Positions 1-5,927 of a DNA stretch of 6,084 nucleotides are shown here, in pieces. Origin of the DNA: JAEZFI01 sp044508215 (lineage in GTDB: Bacteria; Actinomycetota; Acidimicrobiia; Acidimicrobiales; Microtrichaceae); the NCBI GenBank assembly GCA_044508215.1, contig JBIQID010000155.1, forward strand, positions 1-6,084, in the 5' to 3' direction. The notes beneath the pieces were generated by a model. It did not search any database. It saw only the letters and a list, made by a program, of their open reading frames with translations, and was not told the DNA's origin. The translations under genes and the position numbers were made by a program. The stretch's first letter is position 1, and the number at the start of each line of letters is the position of its first letter.

Positions 1-805
1 ACGTCGCCACGCCCGATGGCTCTGTGAAGAGGCGTCGGGGTGGGAGGGCGCCGACCTGGACGCGCACCTCGACGAACCGGCGACGGTGCGCAGCGTGGCG
101 CACCTCGATGCCATGGTCGCCCGGCGATCCCGGGGCGAGCCGATCCAGTACGTGCTGGGGCACTGGCCGTTCAGGACGCTCGACCTCGCCGTCGACCGCC
201 GTGTGCTGATCCCGCGCCCCGAGACCGAGCAGGTGGTCGAGGTGGCGCTCGCCGAGGTGGACCGATCGGCGTCCGCCGGGCCGGTGGTCGTCGACCTGGG
301 CACCGGCTCGGGGGCGATCGGCCTGGCGGTCGCCGTCGAGCGGGTGCGCACGGCGGTGTGGCTGACCGAGCTGGACCCCGATGCCATGTCGGTGGCGCGG
401 GCCAACCTCGCCGGGGTGGGCCGGGCCGCTACACGGGTCCGCATCGCTGAGGGGTCGTGGTTCGACCCGTTGCCGCCCGAGCTGCGGGGAGCGATCGACG
501 TGGTCGTGTCGAACCCGCCGTACGTCGCCGAAGGTGACGAGGTGGACGCCGTCGTGGGGGAGTGGGAGCCGGCGCGGGCGCTCTGGGCGGCCGACGACGG
601 GCTCGCGGAGGTGCGCCGGATCGTGGCGGAGGCCGTCGAGTGGCTGGTGCCGGGAGGGTCGCTCGTGGTGGAGATCGGGTCGGCGCAGGGGGAGCGCGCC
701 CGTGACCTCGCGGTGGACGCCGGCTACGACGACGTGGAGGTGCTCCCCGACCTCAGCGGTCGCGATCGGGTGCTTCGAGCACGCCGTCGGGACGGAAGCC
801 GCTGA
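1..805 (+). CDS. prmC: Release factor glutamine methyltransferase PrmC (HemK), 5'-truncated by window edge
   Basis: PrmC is a cytoplasmic SAM-dependent enzyme that N5-methylates the glutamine of the GGQ motif in release factors RF1 and RF2. The frame is open from base 2, giving 267 visible residues. Family PrmC proteins are about 280-290 residues, so perhaps one to two dozen N-terminal residues lie off the left edge. Residues are numbered from base 2. The family IQYVLG-W-F block lies before an RPETE motif at 72-76. The SAM-binding loop DLGTGSGAIG is at 98-107, followed by an acidic TELDPDA strand. The catalytic NPPY is at 171-174, which in this family binds the substrate glutamine. The C-terminal PDLSGRDRVLRAR matches the usual family ending. 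A GTG at 86 opens the frame internally, but homologous sequence continues upstream of it, so it is not the start. The 3' end overlaps the convergent zinc-ribbon gene by 53 bp. In many Actinobacteria prfA lies just upstream and tsaC/sua5 just downstream; here tsaC is 2 kb away. The identification is very secure. Confidence 0.96.
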   Translation, partial: RRHARWLCEEASGWEGADLDAHLDEPATVRSVAHLDAMVARRSRGEPIQYVLGHWPFRTLDLAVDRRVLIPRPETEQVVEVALAEVDRSASAGPVVVDLGTGSGAIGLAVAVERVRTAVWLTELDPDAMSVARANLAGVGRAATRVRIAEGSWFDPLPPELRGAIDVVVSNPPYVAEGDEVDAVVGEWEPARALWAADDGLAEVRRIVAEAVEWLVPGGSLVVEIGSAQGERARDLAVDAGYDDVEVLPDLSGRDRVLRARRRDGSR

Positions 806-1580
806 CCAGGCGGGCGAAGAGGTCCCGGTCGGGGGAGCCCTCCGAGAAGACCGCGATCACGTACATCCGGCCGTCCACCTGGATCAGCCGAGCGTGGACC
901 TCACCCTCGGCCTCGGTGCCCACCCCACCCGTGTAGGTGGCCTCGAGGGCGAGCTGCTCGCCGTAGGCAGCGGTGGTGACCTCGTCGAGCTGCGGATCGC
1001 CGATGGCCACGCCGGGGTAGGCCGCCTCGAGGGTCGAGAGGGCGGTGGCCTCGGTCAACGAGTCGGGAGCGTCAGCTCCCAGTGCCAACGCGACGGCGTG
1101 GACGTCGTGGGTGGGCTGCGGGCGGGTGAGGCCGGTGGTCGCGGGTCGGATGGTGACCCACCGGTCGTCGACGGCGGCGATCACGCGGGACGCGGTGCCG
1201 GTCGGTGCCTGCACCAGGTCCAGGCGGGCGTCCGACGGGAAGCTGATCGAGTAGCCGCGGGTCTCGGTGACGGTGCGCCACGTGTCGCCCCGCTGGACGC
1301 GGAGCTCGGGACGGACCGCCCAGTCGGGGCCCCAGCCGATGTACTGGAAGTTGCACCAGACCAGGAGGACGGCCAGGAAGGCGAAGATCCATGCGGGCCG
1401 GATCCAGTGCTCGGCCCGCTCGGTGTCGCGCACGGGCTGGGCGTACATCACCTCGACGAACGCCTGCTGCGACGGTGTGCCCTCGATGCTGAGCGGGCGC
1501 GTGCAGGTGCCGCAGCGCTCCGCCTCGGGCGGGTTCTTCGAGCCGCAGGTCGGGCAGGTGGTCTTGTGGGCGAGAGGCAT
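753..1580 (-). CDS. Zinc-ribbon protein with single transmembrane anchor and C-terminal extracytoplasmic domain, unknown function
   Basis: The predicted protein has 275 residues. The N-terminus carries a zinc ribbon, CPTC at 9-12 and CGTC at 23-26 (CX2C-X10-CX2C). A polar linker leads to one hydrophobic segment at about 62-82, rich in W, F, L and V. About 190 soluble residues follow, with no cysteines and alternating short strands (for example GYSISFPSDARL, RVIAAVDDRWVTI, EVHARLIQVDGRMYVIAVF), which suggests a mixed alpha/beta or beta-rich domain. With no signal peptide, the likely topology is ribbon in the cytoplasm and the C-terminal domain outside (inference). The SISFP and later MYVIAVFSEGS patterns resemble small PsbP/LpqN-like secreted folds, but I cannot assign a family. 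I chose the ATG at 1580 because it sits just before the ribbon. It lacks a nearby Shine-Dalgarno sequence; a GGGAGGTGAG lies too far upstream (about 18 nt). The frame stays open to 2081, but that extension is antisense-type low-complexity sequence. The gene lies 143 bp downstream of the dehydrogenase on the same strand and may be co-transcribed. Its last 53 bp overlap prmC. Confidence 0.8.
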   Translation of the reverse strand: MPLAHKTTCPTCGSKNPPEAERCGTCTRPLSIEGTPSQQAFVEVMYAQPVRDTERAEHWIRPAWIFAFLAVLLVWCNFQYIGWGPDWAVRPELRVQRGDTWRTVTETRGYSISFPSDARLDLVQAPTGTASRVIAAVDDRWVTIRPATTGLTRPQPTHDVHAVALALGADAPDSLTEATALSTLEAAYPGVAIGDPQLDEVTTAAYGEQLALEATYTGGVGTEAEGEVHARLIQVDGRMYVIAVFSEGSPDRDLFARLVSGFRPDGVLEAPDRDR

Positions 1581-1612
1581 CGGCGGTGGTCCCAGGTCGG
1601 CCGGTCTCACCT

Positions 1613-1654
1613 CCCATCGGCGCGACGCGGCGTGCGCCTGAGCGTTCCGATGGG
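1613..1654. repeat. 8-bp perfect inverted repeat upstream of zinc-ribbon gene
   Basis: The arms CCCATCGG (1613-1620) and CCGATGGG (1647-1654) are separated by 26 bases. In the minus-strand transcript the downstream arm runs directly into GGGAGGTGAG, the only Shine-Dalgarno-like sequence before the zinc-ribbon gene, so a stem here could cover it. It could be an operator, an mRNA structure or chance; the GC-rich context makes chance quite possible. Confidence 0.3.
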
Positions 1655-1703
1655 CCGCCCGGACCGTGCGCGTGGGCCGGTCGATCCAGACGCTTCGGCC
1701 CGG

Positions 1704-1717
1704 CCGGCCGGTGCCGG
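1704..1717 (-). terminator. Weak GC hairpin just after the dehydrogenase stop codon
   Basis: Read on the minus strand, CCGGC, a four-base ACCG loop and GCCGG follow the dehydrogenase TAG by about 6 bases. There is no U-tract, and CCGG runs are common by chance at this GC content. If it acts at all, it would only attenuate read-through into the zinc-ribbon gene. Confidence 0.2.
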
Positions 1718-1723
1718 ACGGAC

Positions 1724-2764
1724 CTAGCCGGGCACCACGAGGATCTTGGCGTGCGCCTCGGGGTCGGCCAGCTCGTCGAACGCACCGGGCACCCCGTCGA
1801 GGCCCACCGTGCCGGTGACCATCGGCGCGACGTCGAGCTCGCCCTCGGCGATGCGTCGGAGGGTCTCCCCGAACTCGGTGGGGTCGTAACCGAGCACGAA
1901 CTGGAGGTTCACCTCCTTGGCCACGGCCACCATCGGGCGGATGGTGTCGGGCTCCATGCAGACGCCGACCACGACCACCTGCGAGCTGCGGGGCGCGTCC
2001 AGGATCGCCTGGTCGAGCATGCCCGGCACGCCCACGCACTCGAACAGGACGACCCGGCGCCGCCCGTCGACCCGGCGCCACGCCTCCATGACCGGCTCGT
2101 CGCGGGGGTCGACCACCTCCGTCGCACCCATCGTGGTGGCCAGTGCCCGACGGCGCGGGGAGAAGTCGGCCGCCACGATGTGCTCCACGCCCTCGAGGCG
2201 GAGGGCGGCGATCACGGCGAGGCCGACGGGGCCGCAGCCGATGACGACCGCCGAGGCGCCCGCCTTGGCATGCGACTTCCTCACGGCGTGCAGCCCGACG
2301 GCCATCGGCTCGGTGAGTGCGGCGTGGTGCGGGTCGAGGCCGTTCGGCACCTTCATCGAGAGGACGTCGGAGAGGAGCATCAGCTCGCCGTAGCCACCGG
2401 GAGCGATGTTCGAGTAGCCGAGAGGTGAGAGGCCCAGCGGCCCGAACAGGAGCGGGATCGAGACCACCACGTCGCCCGGCGCGGAGTTGCCGACGTTCTC
2501 TCCGACCTCGAGCACCTCGCAGCAGAACTCGTGGCCCATCACCACATCACGCCCGAGGTCCATCACCTCAGGTGAGATCGGCATGGACGGGTCGGCGCTC
2601 AGGCTGCTCATTTCCACCATGCGGTCCCCATGGGAGAGAGCGTGGAGATCCGATCCGCAGATGCCGCACGCCAGCACCCGTGCCAGCACCTGGCCCGGTG
2701 CCGGGGTCGGGTCCGGCACGTCGTCCACCACGAGCTTCCGATCCCGCATGACGACGGCCCGCAT
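1724..2764 (-). CDS. Zinc-dependent medium-chain alcohol dehydrogenase (MDR family), NAD-type, apparently lacking the structural-zinc lobe
   Basis: The protein has 346 residues, a normal length for medium-chain dehydrogenases, which oxidise alcohols or polyols or reduce carbonyls with NAD(P)(H) in the cytosol. Catalytic-zinc signatures are present: CGICGSDLH at 33-41 (C36 likely ligand), GHE at 77-79 (H78 ligand), and TEPMAVGLHAV beginning at 151, as in sorbitol/threonine dehydrogenase relatives (E152 candidate ligand). The Rossmann loop GCGPVG is at 176-181. An acidic residue, D200 in VAADFSP, ends the second strand, which favours NAD over NADP. The four-cysteine structural-zinc lobe expected after GDVV (residue 97 onward) is absent; a hydrophobic, glycine-rich stretch replaces it. 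C36 and GHE are about 40 residues apart, with a low-complexity insert. The ATG at 2764 is chosen because AAGGGGG (2771-2777 on the minus strand) lies 6 bases before it and homology begins there. The substrate cannot be told from sequence. The gene points away from tsaC and towards the zinc-ribbon gene. Confidence 0.93.
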   Translation of the reverse strand: MRAVVMRDRKLVVDDVPDPTPAPGQVLARVLACGICGSDLHALSHGDRMVEMSSLSADPSMPISPEVMDLGRDVVMGHEFCCEVLEVGENVGNSAPGDVVVSIPLLFGPLGLSPLGYSNIAPGGYGELMLLSDVLSMKVPNGLDPHHAALTEPMAVGLHAVRKSHAKAGASAVVIGCGPVGLAVIAALRLEGVEHIVAADFSPRRRALATTMGATEVVDPRDEPVMEAWRRVDGRRRVVLFECVGVPGMLDQAILDAPRSSQVVVVGVCMEPDTIRPMVAVAKEVNLQFVLGYDPTEFGETLRRIAEGELDVAPMVTGTVGLDGVPGAFDELADPEAHAKILVVPG

Positions 2765-2818
2765 CTCGTTCCCCCTTGCCCGTCCGGCGTCCTTCGCCCC
2801 CAGGGACTCGGCGTGGTC

Positions 2819-2824
2819 AACGTA
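2819..2824 (-). promoter_or_regulatory. Candidate -10 box for the dehydrogenase gene
   Basis: TACGTT on the minus strand fits the actinobacterial TANNNT -10 pattern. It would place transcription start about 48 bases before the ATG at 2764, leaving room for the AAGGGGG ribosome binding site. I see no convincing -35 hexamer at 16-18 bases upstream, so support is only moderate. Confidence 0.3.
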
Positions 2825-2879
2825 GCGGTTGTGCCGTGTGCAGCAGAGCGTGAGACCCGGGCGGCTGCCGCCGTGTCCG

Positions 2880-2885
2880 TACGAT
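2880..2885 (+). promoter_or_regulatory. Candidate -10 box placed for a leaderless tsaC transcript
   Basis: TACGAT fits TANNNT and is followed by six bases (GAGCGG) and then the GTG at 2892. Transcription starting at the usual 6-7 bases past the box would begin at, or within a base of, the start codon. No good Shine-Dalgarno sequence precedes that GTG, consistent with leaderless translation as seen widely in Actinobacteria. There is no recognisable -35. Confidence 0.42.
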
Positions 2886-2891
2886 GAGCGG

Positions 2892-3563
2892 GTGAGCTCG
2901 TTCGAGGTGGAGCCGTCGGCTGTCGACGGGACGGTGGAACCGGCGGAGTCGGCCGGGCAGGTGGCTGCAGGTGGCGGCTGGGGGTCGGCGGCGGATGCGC
3001 TGCGGGCCGGCCAGGTCGTCGTGGTGCCCACCGACACCGTCTACGGCGTCGGGGTCGTGGCGGCGGACAGCCGGGCCCTCGACCGCCTCTTCCAGCTGAA
3101 GGCACGTGACCGGACGAAGCCGGTGGCGGTGCTGGTGGCCGACCTCGAGCAGGCCGAGGCGATCGGCCGCTTCGACGCGATCTCGCGACGTCTCGCCGAG
3201 CGCTTCTGGCCGGGCGCGCTCACGATGGTGGTCTCCCGGCAGCCGAGCTTCACCTCGAAGCTTGGCGGCGACCGGGCGTCCGTCGGCATGCGCTGCCCGC
3301 ACCACCCGGCCCTGGCGGAGCTGCTCACCGAGGTGGGTCCGCTCGCCGTGACGAGTGCGAACGTGTCCGGTCGCCCCACCCCGTCGACCGCAGAGGAGGC
3401 GGCGGTCGAGCTGGGCGGCGCCGCGGCGGTGGTCGTCGACGGTGGAACGCTCGCCGGCGTCGCGTCGACGGTCGTCGACTGCACCGGTCCGTTCCCGGAG
3501 GTGCTGCGTGAAGGTCCCGTCAGCCGGGAGCAGATCCGGACCGCGATCGAAGACCTGCTCTAG
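2892..3563 (+). CDS. tsaC: Threonylcarbamoyl-AMP synthase, TsaC/YrdC (Sua5 family)
   Basis: This cytoplasmic enzyme makes threonylcarbamoyl-AMP from threonine, bicarbonate and ATP, the first step of t6A37 formation in tRNAs that read ANN codons. The protein has 223 residues: one YrdC domain and no room for the C-terminal Sua5 domain, hence TsaC-type. Signatures numbered from the GTG: VVVPTDTVYGVG at 43-54, the basic active-site block KARDRTKP at 70-77, FWPGALTMVV at 105-114, VGMRCPHHP at 131-139, and TSANVSGRP at 154-162 (SAN nucleotide-binding motif). The first 30 or so residues are poorly conserved and glycine/alanine-rich. I chose the GTG at 2892, which has a -10-like box just upstream. 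A GTG at 2829 would also keep the frame open but would add non-homologous sequence covering the promoter; GTG 2907 is also possible. In many Actinobacteria the gene follows prmC directly. Here it has its own divergent promoter region, opposite the dehydrogenase. Confidence 0.94.
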   Translation: MSSFEVEPSAVDGTVEPAESAGQVAAGGGWGSAADALRAGQVVVVPTDTVYGVGVVAADSRALDRLFQLKARDRTKPVAVLVADLEQAEAIGRFDAISRRLAERFWPGALTMVVSRQPSFTSKLGGDRASVGMRCPHHPALAELLTEVGPLAVTSANVSGRPTPSTAEEAAVELGGAAAVVVDGGTLAGVASTVVDCTGPFPEVLREGPVSREQIRTAIEDLL

Positions 3564-3582
3564 GGGCGGCGCTCAGCGCCCC
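3563..3582. terminator. Hairpin between convergent tsaC and the membrane-protein gene
   Basis: GGGGCG (3563-3568) and CGCCCC (3577-3582) pair around an 8-base loop. An alternative fold pairs GGCGC (3568-3572) with GCGCC (3576-3580). The element starts in the last base of the tsaC stop codon and ends 8 bp before the facing stop codon, the right place for a two-way terminator. It lacks a T-tract in either direction, so intrinsic termination is uncertain. Confidence 0.4.
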
Positions 3583-3589
3583 AGGCCGC

Positions 3590-4048
3590 TCAGAGGCCCC
3601 ACTTGCCGACCATCGCGGCGATGGTGACCAGCACCACGAGCGAGTCGATCACGCCGAAGATCCCGAGGCGGGCGTCGGTCGACCGCTCGGTGGCCTCGTC
3701 GCCCTGGTCGATCGCCGCGGCGATCTTCCGGCTTCCGGGACCGAAGACGGTGACGCCCAGGACGATCCCGATGATGATCGCAGCGAACCCGATGGACACG
3801 AACGTGCTGGAGAACTCGCCGGGCCGCTCATCGTCGAGGACCAGGACGATGCCGGTGATCAGCACCAGCATCCCGGCGACGCTGTAGTACACGCGGGCCA
3901 TCGCACCCTGCGTCTCGACCCACCACCTCCGCTCGGCCGCTCCGGCCTTCCTCGTGCGGGAGGCCATGTAGCCCTGCACGAAGTTGGCGCCGAGCCACGC
4001 TGCCACCGCTGCGATGTGCACGACCAGGACCCAGTCGGACCAGCGCAT
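3590..4048 (-). CDS. Small four-helix integral membrane protein, CopD/DUF2269-like in layout
   Basis: The protein has 152 residues and four hydrophobic segments at about 6-27, 53-71, 83-103 and 130-148. Short charged loops separate them: a basic loop RTRKAGAAERR at 31-41, an acidic DDERPGE at 72-78, and a long polar loop at about 105-128. The first helix has the pattern LVVHIAAVAAWLGANF, with H11 and W18-x-G20. This resembles the histidine- and tryptophan-bearing first helix of CopD-like and DUF2269-type four-helix proteins. Some relatives bind haem or take part in copper handling, but nothing here proves that. The ATG at 4048 is well fixed by AAGGAGGG (4055-4062 on the minus strand) ending 6 bases before it, one of the strongest ribosome binding sites in the window. 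The frame stays open far upstream to 5002, but only as the shadow of the lipoprotein gene. It is transcribed divergently from the lipoprotein and convergently with tsaC. Function unknown; a membrane location is secure. Confidence 0.85.
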   Translation of the reverse strand: MRWSDWVLVVHIAAVAAWLGANFVQGYMASRTRKAGAAERRWWVETQGAMARVYYSVAGMLVLITGIVLVLDDERPGEFSSTFVSIGFAAIIIGIVLGVTVFGPGSRKIAAAIDQGDEATERSTDARLGIFGVIDSLVVLVTIAAMVGKWGL

Positions 4049-4095
4049 GGTCGACCCTCCTTCTGCCGTCGCCCCCTCGGCGATCGTCCGCGGCC

Positions 4096-4123
4096 ACAGT
4101 AGCCAGGCACGCCGGGGCGTCAC
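4096..4123 (-). promoter_or_regulatory. Candidate promoter for the four-helix membrane protein
   Basis: On the minus strand a -35-like GTGACG (4123-4118) and a -10-like TACTGT (4101-4096, TANNNT) are separated by 16 bases. They would start transcription around 40 bases before the ATG, leaving the AAGGAGGG ribosome binding site inside the leader. Both elements face the right way in the 112-bp divergent spacer. No matching promoter for the lipoprotein is obvious. Confidence 0.4.
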
Positions 4124-4160
4124 GGGGGCATCGCGGCGTGGGCTGCCCGCTCCTGGCACC

Positions 4161-5345
4161 ATGTGCGCCGTGGAGGAACTGTCCCTGCTCGCTCGCAAGG
4201 GCGCGGCCGTCGTCGCGTCCGTGGTGTTCGTCGCGGCGCTGGCCGCCTGCGGGAGCGGAACCGAGACGGCCACCGACGACGAGGGCGGCAGCGTCGACGT
4301 CGGCGCGGTCACCTTCGAGGTGGAATCGGCCGACTTCGCCGCAGCCCTGGAGGACGGTGCGGACGTGATGTCCCCCGAGGCGCGGACGGTGCCCGGGGTG
4401 GGCGTGGTGCTCGCAGCTCCGGCGGCGATCCCGTTCGCCCCTCCGGCGCCGGACGGTGGGCCGTCCACGGCGCTCGGCGGGCCCGGCGTGCAGGACCCCG
4501 CGGTGTTCTTCGTGCCGCTCGACGGAGGCGCGCCCACGCGCATCCCCCTGCCCGATGCGGCAGATGGCAGGGTGCGCCGGGTCGCAGGCGCTGCGGGGGT
4601 GCGCGAGCGGGTCGTCGTGGCGCTCGACTCGTGCCAGGCGGCGTGGTTCCACGAGGAGGGCGACCACCGCACGAGGGACTGCGACCTCGAGCTGTGGGAC
4701 CTCGATCCTGCAGCCGGCGCCGCCCGGCCCTTGCCGGACGTGGATGGCGTGGAGCAGACGCTCCTCGTGACGATGGCAGCGACCGAGGAGATCGTGCGGG
4801 CCTCGATCGGCGCGCAGATCGTCGAGCTGCGGGCCGGCGCCACCGACTGGCAACCGGTCGCCTCCGGGGTCGGCATGGCGTGCGACGTCGGCGACGGTGG
4901 GTTGGTCGCCAACGCCCCTGGCGGGGGCATCCAGTACCTGCCGGGCGACGGGCGCGACTGGGTCCAGTTCGATGCGCCGCCGGCGACCGGGGGGACGGTC
5001 ACGCCGCTGCTCTGCGGGCCGGGGGTCGCCTACCGCACGGCGATCGGCACGCACCCAGTGGTGGTCGTGGACCGGAACGGCTCACGGATCGTCCCCAGCC
5101 CAGTGTCCTCCCCCACCGAGGTGCCGGGCTGGGTCGTCGACCAGGTGACCGGCGACCTGCTGCTCCTCGGGGCGTCGGGCTTCGCCGCTCAGCTCGCTCC
5201 GGATCGGGAGACCTTCGATCAGGTCGACGTGCCGGTCGCTGAGTACCAGCCGTCCGACGGCAGCGACCCCCGTCGTCCGGCGGGCGCCCAGATGCTCGAG
5301 CTCGCCGTCCGTCCCGACGGCACGCTCGTCCTCGGCCGCTTCTGA
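4161..5345 (+). CDS. Secreted lipoprotein, probable beta-propeller-like domain, unknown function
   Basis: The predicted protein has 394 residues. The N-terminus is a Sec lipoprotein signal: charged R12-K13, a hydrophobic stretch at 14-28 and a lipobox LAAC at 27-30, so C30 should be lipidated and the protein anchored outside the membrane. An acidic TD/DE/GG linker follows. The remainder is rich in short beta strands, glycine turns and proline. Repeated units such as DPAVFFVPLDGG, CDLELWDLDPAAG, HPVVVVDRNGS and PDGTLVLGRF look like blades of a divergent beta-propeller (inference; no family recognised). Four further cysteines, C158, C174, C241 and C285, could form disulfides, fitting an exported protein. 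I chose the ATG at 4161 because it gives a clean signal peptide. GTG 4170 is an alternative, and neither has a clear Shine-Dalgarno sequence. Earlier in-frame starts would overlap the divergent membrane gene. Its stop lies 15 bp from the stop of the facing kinase gene, and no strong terminator is visible between them. Confidence 0.85.
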   Translation: MCAVEELSLLARKGAAVVASVVFVAALAACGSGTETATDDEGGSVDVGAVTFEVESADFAAALEDGADVMSPEARTVPGVGVVLAAPAAIPFAPPAPDGGPSTALGGPGVQDPAVFFVPLDGGAPTRIPLPDAADGRVRRVAGAAGVRERVVVALDSCQAAWFHEEGDHRTRDCDLELWDLDPAAGAARPLPDVDGVEQTLLVTMAATEEIVRASIGAQIVELRAGATDWQPVASGVGMACDVGDGGLVANAPGGGIQYLPGDGRDWVQFDAPPATGGTVTPLLCGPGVAYRTAIGTHPVVVVDRNGSRIVPSPVSSPTEVPGWVVDQVTGDLLLLGASGFAAQLAPDRETFDQVDVPVAEYQPSDGSDPRRPAGAQMLELAVRPDGTLVLGRF

Positions 5346-5360
5346 CCGGTTCGGTTCCGT

Positions 5361-5906
5361 TCAGGCGGCGGAGGTGCGGGCGAGGAGCTGGTCGACCTCT
5401 CGAGGCGTCGTGAGGAACACGAAGTCGAGGTGCGCCCACGTCGGGTCGGTCGCTGCTCGGCGGTACTGGTCGCGGTACCGCTCGTGGTGCACCCAGGCCC
5501 AGCGGATCACGTTCTTCTCCGGATCCCACGAGCAGAGGTTGGTGAAGGGCTCCCGGTTGCCGTTCCACAGCTCTTCGCGGGTCAGCACCCTGCGAACGGT
5601 GCGTTGCACGACCCGTCGCATCACCGTCGCCTTCGGGAGGTCGAGCACCACCACGGTGTCGGCCATCGGCCAGACGACCGGTCGCTGCACGCCGGAGTAG
5701 TTGCCGCAGCAGACCCAGCCGCCCTCCGCTGCGTCGAGGGCGTCTCCCACGCGCCGGCGGAAGTCGTCGGGTTCGGGCGGCGTCCAGTCGGGACCGTGGT
5801 AGAGCGCGTCCAGCTCGATGTGGGACCCGCCGAGGCGCTCGGCCAGCGCCCGAGCCAGCGTCGTCTTCCCCGACCCCGAGCTCCCGACCACCGAGATGCG
5901 TCGCAC
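5361..5906 (-). CDS. P-loop NTPase of the adenylate kinase-like / FlaR-like family
   Basis: The protein has 181 residues, the usual size for these small cytoplasmic nucleotide kinase-like proteins, often annotated adenylate kinase or DNA topology modulation protein FlaR. The Walker A loop GSSGSGKTT is at 8-16. It is followed by HIELDALYHGPDW at 29-41, the family's HxELDxLxxxPxW signature. GWVCCGNYS at 63-71 corresponds to the usual W-hydrophobic-xGNYS motif, ADTVVVLDLP at 82-91 to the Walker B-like strand, and a basic helix RRVVQRTVRRVLTREELWNGNRE at 97-119 to the lid. The physiological substrate of this family is poorly known, so true adenylate kinase activity should not be assumed. I chose the GTG at 5906 because homology begins there. 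A frame extension to an ATG at 6056 would read through five out-of-register 8-bp repeats and yield low-complexity peptide, so I reject it. Ribosome binding is weak (GGAG only 3 bases away). The gene converges on the lipoprotein. Confidence 0.9.
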   Translation of the reverse strand: MRRISVVGSSGSGKTTLARALAERLGGSHIELDALYHGPDWTPPEPDDFRRRVGDALDAAEGGWVCCGNYSGVQRPVVWPMADTVVVLDLPKATVMRRVVQRTVRRVLTREELWNGNREPFTNLCSWDPEKNVIRWAWVHHERYRDQYRRAATDPTWAHLDFVFLTTPREVDQLLARTSAA

Positions 5907-5927
5907 CCGCTCCAGTGTGCTGCGCTC

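Noticed and set aside
381..1727. Long plus-strand open frame of 448 codons
   Set aside because: It runs out of frame through prmC and then antisense to the zinc-ribbon gene. Its peptide is Gly/Arg/Ala-rich without any motif, typical of high-GC shadow frames.
1581..2081. N-terminal extension of the zinc-ribbon protein
   Set aside because: The frame is open, but most of the extension overlaps the dehydrogenase gene in another frame, and the peptide is low-complexity Arg/Gly sequence.
1586..2428. Plus-strand 280-codon frame antisense to the dehydrogenase
   Set aside because: It mirrors the codon pattern of the dehydrogenase and is rich in H, R and G without domain signatures.
2765..3037. N-terminal extension of the dehydrogenase
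   Set aside because: It would overlap tsaC antisense. Family homology and a good ribosome binding site place the start at 2764.
4049..5002. Extension of the four-helix membrane protein to a 470-codon frame
   Set aside because: It is antisense to the lipoprotein, Ser/Thr/Pro-rich without motifs, and the internal ATG has a near-perfect ribosome binding site.
5346..5360. Terminator between the lipoprotein and the P-loop gene
   Set aside because: The 15-bp gap has only short CGGTT repeats and no stable stem or T-tract.
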